From Caldilineaceae bacterium (GTDB taxonomy: Bacteria > Chloroflexota > Anaerolineae > Caldilineales > Caldilineaceae): DNA of 56,534 nucleotides. Of this stretch, positions 1 through 8,800 are shown one piece after another (the first letter of the stretch is position 1; each line of letters starts with the position of its first letter). A model generated the notes under the pieces. It saw nothing but the letters and a program-made list of their open reading frames with translations. It did no database searches and had not been told where the DNA came from. Location: NCBI GenBank assembly GCA_018003515.1, contig JAGNDO010000006.1:60917-117450 (forward strand). The letters run 5' to 3'. Made by a program: the position numbers and the translations under genes.

Positions 1-1
1 G

Positions 2-1075
2 CAGGCTAACCAGATCGAACTCACTGGCCTCTCCAACGAACTGGCCGCACGAGGTCGAATTGGCATCTGGATCAGCGGCAGCGGTTGGCGGATCTGCGTC
101 ATCATCTCCTGGTCGCGCCAGGCCAACGCCGAGGTGATGGTGGATGGTCGCGAGGTGAAGGTAGATGGTGTGCAAGCCCAAGTAGCCGGAGTGGATGTGG
201 AGTACGGGCGCTTGCTGGCTCTGTTGGGCGACACCAAAGTGCTGACCCCAACCCTGGAATTCTTCGACCCGGCCACGCCGGACATCCCCTTGCCCCTGGT
301 TGGCGTGACGGGGACTGTGCAGACCAACCACATCGAACTGATCGGCCTCTCCAAGGAACTGGCCGCACGGGGCCGAATTGGCATCTGGATCAGCAGCGGC
401 GGTTGGCGGATCTGCATCATCATCTCCTGGTCGCGCCAGGCCAACGCCGAGGTGATGGTGGATGGTCGAGCGGTGAAGGTGGATGGTGTGCAGGCCCAAG
501 TAGCCGGGGTGGATGTGGACTACGGGCGTCTGCTGGCCCTCTTGGGTGACGCCAAAGTGCTGACCCCAACCCTGGAATTCTTCGACCCGGCCACGCCGAC
601 CATCCCCTTGCCCCTGACGGGTGTGACGGGCACGGTACAGGCAAACCGCATCGAACTCAATGGCCTCTCCAACGAGCTGGCCGCACGGGGAAAGATCGGC
701 ATCTGGATCAGCAGTGGCGGTTGGCGGATCTGCATCATCATCTCCCTGGGATCAGACAACAACCCGCGTGTCATTGTCGACGGACGGGCTGTCACCTCGT
801 ACCGGGCGGAAGCCAGTATGAACGACGAAGATGTCGAGCCAAGACAGCTTCTCGCGCTGCTGGCCGGGGGGCCGGTCACCGCAGAAAAGGTCGAGGTCGT
901 TGACATCAACAATGTTCCCCTGCCCGTGGATAACGTCACGGCGGTGGTGGACGGGAATCGCATCCTGTTGACGAATCTGGCGGACACACTGGCTGCCCGC
1001 GGGCGGATCGGCGTTTGGTTGAGTGGCCTTACCGCCGGCGTCAATTGGCGCGTCTGCGTCATCATTGTCTGGGGT
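2..1075 (+). repeat. 318-bp coding tandem repeat, three full units
   Basis: Equivalent codons start at 134, 452 and 770, giving an exact 318-bp period (106 codons). The end of a further unit occupies 2-133. The first two units differ by few bases; the third is more diverged. Because the period is a multiple of three, copy-number changes would keep the frame. Confidence 0.9.
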
Positions 1076-1510
1076 AAATTTGCCAGCAACGATGGGGTGG
1101 TCTCCATAGACTTTGCCGAGAGCGATATCCATACCGACGTGAAGGTCACATACACCTCGGTAACTAGCCCGACCTCGGCTCCTCCCTCGAAAACCGCCAT
1201 GGTACACAGCTTCAAATTGGATGCCGAAACCGAGAGGGGGACACCGGTTCTTCGCTTCGATAAACCGTACACGCTGACGGTGCATTACACTGAGGCAGAG
1301 TTGGCCGCGGCCGGTGTGAGAGAAGAAACGCTACAGCTTGCGTTTTGGGATGAAGATCAACAGAAGTGGGTACCCATTCCGACCACGGTAGACATCGTCA
1401 ACAATGTGGCAGTCGGTATTCTGGACCACCTCACTGAGTTTGCGGTGTGGGGCACTGAATCCGAAGCGCCACCGACGCGGGTTATCTATCTGCCGTTGCT
1501 GCTCAAGTAG
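2..1510 (+). CDS. C-terminal part of a secreted tandem-repeat protein (5' end outside window)
   Basis: The reading frame is open from base 2, so the true start lies upstream. The visible part has three complete copies of a 106-residue unit, preceded by the end of another. Each unit carries recognisable blocks: VDGRxV, VDVxYGRLLALLG, TLEFFDPATP (changed in the last copy) and ARGxIGxW. A unique, probably beta-rich domain of about 145 residues follows, with the blocks LQLAFWDED and LTEFAVWG. The protein ends in VIYLPLLLK, a tail of the kind I associate with exported Chloroflexota proteins. I do not recognise the repeat family and assign no activity. A surface or extracellular location is inferred from the tail and the repeat architecture. 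Copies 1 and 2 are nearly identical in DNA, pointing to recent unit duplication. A hairpin terminator follows at 1575-1612. Confidence 0.75.
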   Translation, partial: QANQIELTGLSNELAARGRIGIWISGSGWRICVIISWSRQANAEVMVDGREVKVDGVQAQVAGVDVEYGRLLALLGDTKVLTPTLEFFDPATPDIPLPLVGVTGTVQTNHIELIGLSKELAARGRIGIWISSGGWRICIIISWSRQANAEVMVDGRAVKVDGVQAQVAGVDVDYGRLLALLGDAKVLTPTLEFFDPATPTIPLPLTGVTGTVQANRIELNGLSNELAARGKIGIWISSGGWRICIIISLGSDNNPRVIVDGRAVTSYRAEASMNDEDVEPRQLLALLAGGPVTAEKVEVVDINNVPLPVDNVTAVVDGNRILLTNLADTLAARGRIGVWLSGLTAGVNWRVCVIIVWGKFASNDGVVSIDFAESDIHTDVKVTYTSVTSPTSAPPSKTAMVHSFKLDAETERGTPVLRFDKPYTLTVHYTEAELAAAGVREETLQLAFWDEDQQKWVPIPTTVDIVNNVAVGILDHLTEFAVWGTESEAPPTRVIYLPLLLK

Positions 1511-1574
1511 GTGTCGAGCGTAGTCGATCGACGTGAGTAGAAACAAAGCGGCGCTAATCGGATCATGATTCACA

Positions 1575-1612
1575 AAACAGCCCCCGGCATCAGTCGATGC
1601 CGGGGGCTGTTT
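1575..1612 (+). terminator. Rho-independent terminator, 16-bp stem
   Basis: The arms 1575-1590 and 1597-1612 are perfectly complementary around a 6-nt loop. The stem has a GC-rich core and ends in an AAA/TTT stretch. It lies 64 nt after the stop of the repeat protein and before the aldo/keto reductase, so it most likely ends transcription of the former. Confidence 0.8.
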
Positions 1613-1642
1613 CAATTGCAATCTGGCCCATTCTGTGTCACG

Positions 1643-1683
1643 ATCTCAATCTCTCAATCCCCCAATCACTCAATCTCAACCCA
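1643..1683 (+). repeat. Short degenerate CAATCxC tandem repeat
   Basis: A run of roughly 7-nt units (TCAATCT, TCAATCC, CCAATCA) lies immediately upstream of the ribosome-binding site of the aldo/keto reductase. It is a simple repeat in the leader. No function is assigned. Confidence 0.5.
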
Positions 1684-1697
1684 CAAAGGAGGCCCCA

Positions 1698-2672
1698 ATG
1701 AACTACGTTCCCCTTGGCCGCACAGGTGTGCGCGTATCCGAACTCTGCTTCGGCACCATGACCTTTGGCGACTCTGCCGACGAAGAGATGTCCCGATCTA
1801 TGTTTGACCGCTGCCTGGATGTGGGCATCAACTTCTTCGACTGCGCCAACGTCTACGCCGGGGGCCGTTCCGAGGAAATTCTGGGCAGGCTGATGAAGGG
1901 CAAGCGGGACGATCTGATCATCACCTCCAAGGTCTTCGGCAACATGAGCGGCAAACTCAACGGGGGTGGATTGAGTCGTCGCCACATCGTGCGCGCCGTG
2001 GAGGAGAGCCTGCGCCGCCTGGGCACAGACCGCCTGGACCTCTACTTCGTCCACCAATTCGACCAGGACACCCCCATGGACGAAACCCTGCGCGCCCTGG
2101 ACGATCTGGTCAGCGCCGGCAAGATCCTCTATCCCGCGGTGAGCAACTGGGCGAGCTGGCAGATCATGAAGGCCCAGGGCATCGCCCAACGGGAACTGTT
2201 GGCCCGCTTCGAGTGCATCCAGCCCATGTACAACCTGGTCAAACGCCAGTCCGAGGTGGAACTGCTCCCCCTTGCCCTGGCCGAGCAGATGGGGGTCATC
2301 CCCTACAGTCCCCTGGGCGGTGGACTGCTCACGGGCAAATATGGCCGCAAGGATCGCCCGGACGAAGGGCGGCTGATGGAAAATCCCATGTACGCCCGCC
2401 GCTACAGCGTGGATTGGTACTACGACACCGCCGAGGAGTTCACCACCTACGCCCGGTCCAAGGGCTATCACCCGGTGAGCCTGGCCGTGGCCTGGGTGCT
2501 GGCTCACCCGGCGGTCACCGCCCCCATCATCGGTGCCCGCACCCTGGCCCAGTTGGAGCCGTCGTTGGACGCCATCAACATCCCCATGACCCCGGAAATG
2601 CGTGCCGAGATCTGCGCCTTCTCCCCCACCCCGCCCCCAGCCACAGACCGGCTGGAGGAGCAGATAAAGTAG
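1698..2672 (+). CDS. Aldo/keto reductase
   Basis: 324-residue cytosolic NADPH-dependent oxidoreductase of the AKR (voltage-gated K channel beta-subunit-like) family. The ATG at 1698 is chosen because AAAGGAGG lies 8 nt upstream; an earlier in-frame ATG lacks a site. Family signatures: N-terminal PLGRTGVRVSELCFGTM, the catalytic Asp and Tyr region in FFDCANVYAGG, the Lys in IITSKVF, RRLGTDRLDLYFVHQ, and the C-terminal cofactor-binding block TAPIIGARTLAQLEPSLDA. Length is normal for the family. The physiological substrate cannot be read from sequence. The gene stands alone, bounded by palindromic terminators at 1575-1612 and 2685-2748 that share the same CCCGGCAT/ATGCCGGG core. Confidence 0.93.
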   Translation: MNYVPLGRTGVRVSELCFGTMTFGDSADEEMSRSMFDRCLDVGINFFDCANVYAGGRSEEILGRLMKGKRDDLIITSKVFGNMSGKLNGGGLSRRHIVRAVEESLRRLGTDRLDLYFVHQFDQDTPMDETLRALDDLVSAGKILYPAVSNWASWQIMKAQGIAQRELLARFECIQPMYNLVKRQSEVELLPLALAEQMGVIPYSPLGGGLLTGKYGRKDRPDEGRLMENPMYARRYSVDWYYDTAEEFTTYARSKGYHPVSLAVAWVLAHPAVTAPIIGARTLAQLEPSLDAINIPMTPEMRAEICAFSPTPPPATDRLEEQIK

Positions 2673-2684
2673 AAAACCTTGATA

Positions 2685-2748
2685 CGTTGGTAAAACAAAA
2701 TCGTCCCCGGCATGAATTCATGCCGGGGACGATTTTGTTTTACCAACG
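2685..2748. terminator. 64-bp perfect palindrome, probable bidirectional terminator
   Basis: The sequence reads identically on both strands from 2685 to 2748 with no mismatch. Its 32-nt arms meet at CATGAATTCATG. The outer arms contain AAAACAAAA/TTTTGTTTT around a GC core, so either strand would form a hairpin ending in U-rich RNA. It sits between the aldo/keto reductase and the 3' end of the convergent amylopullulanase. Confidence 0.8.
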
Positions 2749-2763
2749 CTTCTGGTCGACCCA

Positions 2764-2794
2764 GAAGTTCGACTTTTGCAAAAAGTCGAACTTC
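2764..2794 (-). terminator. Hairpin downstream of amylopullulanase
   Basis: GAAGTTCGACTTTT and AAAAGTCGAACTTC form a 14-bp stem around a 3-nt loop, 12 bp beyond the amylopullulanase stop. It is a second terminator candidate for the minus-strand gene. Confidence 0.6.
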
Positions 2795-2805
2795 GTAGCG
2801 GCTAT

Positions 2806-5800
2806 CTACTTCATGGGCAGCAGATAGCCCGGCGTGCTTTGCAGCAGCCAGACCTCGAAGCCGTCCTGGGCGAAGTCCAGGTATTGGTCGCTGGGCAGAT
2901 CCTTGGTGTCGCCGCTGTGCATGATGTAGGCGAGACCACCGGCGGAGATCACCACAGGCACTTGGTAGACCTTGCCAAAGGTGTCCTCGCCCGTGGGCAG
3001 GAAGGGGGTGGCCCACTCCACGGCCCCGCCTGTGGCCGAGTCATAGCCGGTCCACATGTGCAGGCCCCAGCCGGCGTAGTCTCCCGCCGCACGGTGGTAG
3101 TGGATCACCACAAAGTTCTCCGCCGCCCCCAGGTGCTTGAACACAGAAGCCTCGCCCGATTTCAACCAAACCGACGGGGTGGCGGACGGCGTGAAGCTGC
3201 GGTCGGCGTTTGTGTCCTTCTCGTCCCCCTTGTGGATGATGAAGTTGAGCGGTTTGGTGAAGTCCAGGCTGGGATAGGCGGTCTTGGAGATCACGAAGGT
3301 GACGCCGAAGGTATCGGTCATCGTGTGCATCAACGGGCTGGCCCAGGCGGTCAGGTCGCCGGTCTCTTGCCAGAGGTGCAGACCCCAGTCCGTGTAGTCG
3401 GCGTCCGCCCGCTGGTAGTGGACCGTGGCGAAGCCTTGGGCCGCGGCCTGGTTGGGATGGTTGGCCGTGTCGCCCTGTTTCAGCCAGATCTGGCGGCTGT
3501 CCGCTGGGGTCAGGGTGCGGTCGCCGTCGCCGTCCTTTTCATCCCCCTTGTGGATGATGAAGTTGACCGGCTTGGCGGCGTCGGCCAGCTTGACGGCCCA
3601 GAACATGCCGTAGGCGTCCTCGCCCGTGGGCAGTTTGGGGCTGGTCCACTGGGTGGTCTCGGTCGGGTCGATGGCGTCGCCCCATAGATGCAGACCCCAG
3701 CCCGCATAGTCGCCGGCGGGCCGGTTGTAGTGGAGGATGGCGTAGCCCGCATCCGACCCGGCTGGCGCGCCGGCCATTGCGTTGACCGTGGCCGAGGTCA
3801 GGGTGCCCTCGAAGAGATCCCGCACGATGGCCCGGAAGGTGAGGGGGGTGTCCTTGGCCAGCTCGCCCATATTCCAGAAGACCCGATAGGGCGGGTTGGT
3901 GTCCGTGCCGATCACCACATAATCGCCGCCGTTGACCGAGACGGCGAATGTCACCTCGGCAAAGGTGGGGCGACTGAGGGTGACGGCGATCTCGGCCCGA
4001 CCGCCGACTGTGCCGCCGGACGCGGGCAGGGTGAAGGTGGGGGTGACGGGCAGGCCCATCATCTTGTCCGGTGCGGGCGCATTCGGCACGGCCCCTTGGC
4101 GATAGATGGCAAAGCTGAGGGCAGGCACGTCCACGGTGAAGGTGGCGTGGCCGTCCGTGTTGACCGCCGGGCCGCCCGCGGGATAGATGCGGCTGTAGGC
4201 CGTGTTGGCCTGGAAGACCGGGAAGCTCACCCGTTTGGGGGCCTTGCTGTTGTTGAAGAGCAGGACATACTCGATCTGCTCGGCCCGGTCGATACGGCTG
4301 AAGGCGTAGACCCCCGCACCGGCGCTGCTGGTGCGGTGGATCTGGGCACCGTTGCTCAGGGCCGGGTGGGCCTTGCGTAGGGCGGCGAAGTCGGCCAGGG
4401 CGGTATACAACGGATGGGTGGGGTCGAAGTTGTCGGCCGCGGTGGTGGCCGTGGTGCCGATCAGGTTGTTGTCGTTGTAGGTCGCCACCTGGCTGGGGAA
4501 CATATCCTCCCGGCCATCCTTGTCGCCGCCGCCCACAAAGCCCTGCTCATCGCCATAGTAGACGATGGGGAAGCCCCGGCTGAAGAGCATCAGCCCTTGG
4601 GCCAGCTTGTCCCGGGCCAGCATCTCGGCATCGGTGATGGCCAGTTCGGTCAAGCCGTAGCCGATGCGCCCGGTGTCGTGGTTGCTGAGGAAGGTGGCCA
4701 GGCCATAGGCGTTGCTGTCCGCGTCCGTGTAGTAGTCGTCCTTGGCGAAGAAGTCCCGCAGGTTGTCCGTAGCCGTGCCGTTGACGGCAAAGTTGGTGGC
4801 CGCGCCCTGGAAGCCGAAGTCCAACACGCTGGGCAGCTTGGCCTCCGAGGTGAAGGTGCTGAGGTAGGCCGGGTCGCCGTTGAAGACTTCGCCAAACAGG
4901 GTGAAGTCCGGCTTGCCCTGGGCCTTGGCGTGGTCCAGGATGGCCGGGGCGAAGGATTGCCAGAACTCGGTGTTCACATGTTTCACCGTGTCCAGCCGGT
5001 AGCCGTCGATGCCAAAGTCGGTGATCCAGGATTTGTAGAGATCCGTCAGCCCGGACAGCACAACCGGTTGCTCGGTGAAGAGATCGTCCAGGCCGAAGAA
5101 GTCGCCATAGTTGCTGCTCTCCCCGGCGAAGGTGGAGTCGCCCCGGTTGTGATAGACAGTGGGGTCGTTGAGCCAGGCCGGGTTCTTGATCGTGGCCAGA
5201 TCCGGTGTGGCGAAGGTGGGGCTGTACGGGAAACTGGTGGCCGCACTCAGGGTTGGGAAGGTAGCGCCCCCGGCGTAGTCCCGATCATCAAAGGCCGTGC
5301 CGCCCGCATCCTTGTACGGCTTGCTCGCCTTGGTGACATAATCATAGACCCCGCCGTCATAGGAGATCACATCCCCTGTGTGGTTGACCACGATGTCCAA
5401 GTAGACCTTGATGCCCTTGTCGTGGGCATCGTCCACCAAAGTGGTGAAGGCGGCCCGGTCCCCCAGATGCGGGTCGATGTTGAGGAAGTCGGTGCCCCAA
5501 TAGCCGTGATACCCGGCGCTGGAGCCTGCCACCGTGCCGTTGCCCTGGGTCACATCGTTGCCAAAGGGCGGGGTCATCCAGATGGCGGTGACGCCCATGT
5601 TGGCCAGATAGTCCAGTTTGGCGGTCAGGCCGGCCATGTCTCCGCCGTGGAAGTAGCCGCTGTTCGTGGGCAGATAGCCGTGGCGCAGGGTATCCGTCAC
5701 GCTTTCGCCGCCGCCCAGGCCGCCATAGTCGTTGGCCGTGTTCCCGTTGGCGAAGCGGTCGGTCATCACAAAGTAGACGATCTCCTTCTGGCCGGCCACG

Positions 5801-8800
5801 GTGATGGCCGGCTGGGCCAGGGCCACGTCAAGGGGGTCCGGGGCCGGGGCGGTCATGGGCATGGCATTTTTGTAGATGGGCATGAGCAGAATCTTGTAAT
5901 TCAGCCCTGGGTCCGCCTCTACAAAGACGGCCGCCGTGCGTCCCGGCACGGTGAAGGAACCCGTGGCCTCGGTGAAGGTGCTGGTCTTGACCACGGCATC
6001 CACGCCCGCGGCCTGCACCGGATGCAGCCCGAAGCTGCGCCCGGCAAAGGCGCTGTTCGCAAAGGTCTGGGCTTCGTCGTTGGCGTTGATTAGCACCACC
6101 ACGCCCTCATAGTTGGGGTCCATGTCCGTGAGCATGGCATCATCGTTCATGGCCATGACGATCAGGCCGGGCAGTTGATCCGGGCCGCTGTTGTAGAAGC
6201 GCACATGGTCCATGATGGCCTGTTCCGTCTGCAACCGGAAGAGGGGCGAGCTGTAACGGATCTGGAGCAGCTCCCGGAAGAGGGTGCCGGCCTGTTCGAT
6301 CTCCGCCTGGGCGGGGACCAGGGCCGGGTTGGTCAGGAAGGGGGTCATGACCGGCCAGTTGTCCTGGTTTTTAGAGGCCACGGGCAGACCCACGCCAAAG
6401 TTGTTGCTGGCGTAGGTGAAGTCCAGCTTGTTGAACCAATCGCCCGAGTTGTAGCTGTCCCGATCCAGAGACTTGGAGCGCAGGATGTCGCTGCCTGCCT
6501 GGACAAAGGGCACGCCTTGGCCCAGGAGTACGATCGCCTGGCCGACGGTCTGGATGCGCACCCGGTCCGCCATGCTGGTGGCCGTGGGCGCGGCGTAGGC
6601 GTTGATGTCGTAGAGGGTCTGGTTGTCGTGCTTGTCGATGTAGGTGATGACTTCCTGCGGGTCCTGGGTGTAGCCGGCCGGCTGACCGTTGTAGTCCACC
6701 TGGGAACCCTTGACCGTGGTCCCCGTGCGGTCCACGAATTCATAGTCGGCCAGGTTGCCCGCCATGCCCACCTTGATCTGGTCGGTGAGGAGGAGCAGGC
6801 GGGTTTTCTGGGCCTCCGCACCGCCCTGGGCCAGGGCATTGGGATCGTAGGAGAGACCGTTGGCAAAGCCCTGAGTTTTGAGGTCTTCCCCAGAGGCGAA
6901 GGGGCTGGGGCCGCGTACCGCGTCCCGCAGGCGGTCGCTGAAGGAGCCGATGCCCAGGCCGCCCAGGTTGAGTTGGGTGGCGTTGACGCCCCGAGCATTG
7001 TCCGCCACCTCGCCAAAGTTCCAGCCCTCGCCATAAAGATAGATGGATTTGCCGTCCACCCCGTCCTCGGCCACGGTCAGGGCGTCCAAAGCGGTCCGCA
7101 CGGCCACCATGTTGCGTACCATGTGATGGCCCATCAGGTCAAAGCGGAAGGAATCGACCTTGTATTCCTTGGCCCACAGCACCAGGGTGTCCACCATCAA
7201 CTTTTCCATCATGTTGTGTTCGGTGGCCGTGTTGGCGCAGCAGGTGCTGCTCTCCACCTGGCCGCTGGCGTTAAGCCGCTGATAATAGCCGGGCACAATC
7301 TTGTCCAGCACAGACTTCTCGGCCTGGCCGGCGGCGTTGGTGTGGTTGTAGACCACATCCACCACCACCCGCAGGCCCATCTTGTTGAGGGCTTCCACCA
7401 TCTCCCGGAACTCGACGATGCGGGCGGTGCCGTCGGGGTTGGTGCTATAGCTGCCTTCGGGCACGCCATAGTGGAAGGGATCATAGCCCCAGTTGAAGGC
7501 ATCCGTGTTCTCCACGGCCACCACGGCGGTCTGCTGATCCTCGCTGGCCGGTCCCATGTCCGCATCGGTGAAGTCGGGGGTCTGCCAGTTGGCCTTGTTT
7601 TCGTCGATGGTGGCGAGGTCGAAGATCGGGAGCAGGTGCAGATGACTCAGGCCAGCGGCTTCCAGGACTTTCAGATGCTTGACCCCGTTGCTCTCCGGCA
7701 GGGTGAAGGCTTTGAATGTGCCTTTCAGGTTGTCCGGCACGGTCGGGTCGTTGACGGAGAAGTCCCGCACATGGATTTCGTAAATGGAGATGTCTTCCGG
7801 TGCGGCCACTGCGGGTTTGGCCAGCGCATCCCAGCCTGCGGGCTTGAGGGCGGTGGCGGTTAGATCCACGATCTGGCTGCGGGCGCTGTTGGTGGAGAGG
7901 CTGACCGCATACGGATCTGTGACGAGATTCTGCTCGATTTTCTGAGTGCTGGGGGCGTAGACGTGGACCTCGAAGAGATAGTATTTGTCGGTCCAGTCGG
8001 CCATGCCCGTCTTGGCCCAGACGCCCGTGGCCCCGTCCCAGGTCATAGTGTAGGGCGTGCTGGTGCTGATGGTCGATGTGTTGAAGATGTGCAGGATCAC
8101 GCTTTGGGCCGTGGGGGCCCACAGGGCGATGCTGGGCACGCCCGCCGCCCAGGTCACGCCCAGGTCGCCGGTGAAGGTGTAGAGATCATCCAGCACGCCG
8201 GGGATCTGCAAACCCGTGGCGTCAAGCAGGGTACCTTCGCTGTCCACGGCGCTGACGGCCAACTGGCCCTTGAGCAGCATGGCCGGGTCCGCGCCGGCGG
8301 GCAGGGTGAGGGCGGGCAGGGTGGCGAGATGGGGGAACTTCTCCGCCACTGCGTCGCTCACGCCGGTGTTGGAGAGGGTCAAGGTGTAAACCTCGCCGCC
8401 GGTGATGCCCTCTTTTTCCAGAGCCAGCCCGGCGGTTTGGGCGGAGTGGAGCAGATAGGTGGCGCTCGCATCCGTGGCCGCGGGCCAGGCGAGGGTGGTG
8501 CGGTTTACAAAGTAGGCTTGCTGCTTGGTCAGATCCCCCGCACCGCCGGACGCGGCCAGGGCGGCCCAGGCCAGGGCCGGGTCATTGTATTGCACGCCCG
8601 TGTCCTGGATTTGCCAGATCTCGTAGCCCTTGTCGGCGAAGACCAGGAACTGATCCGGGCCGGGGTCCTTGGTGCCCCCGTTGTGGAGGATGTAGGCCAT
8701 GCGGGCCGCGGCATCCTGGAGCTTGATCTTGTAGAAAACGCCGAAGGCATCCGTGCCCGCCGGCAGCAGGGGCGTCTCCCAGGTGATGCCGGTCTCGGCG

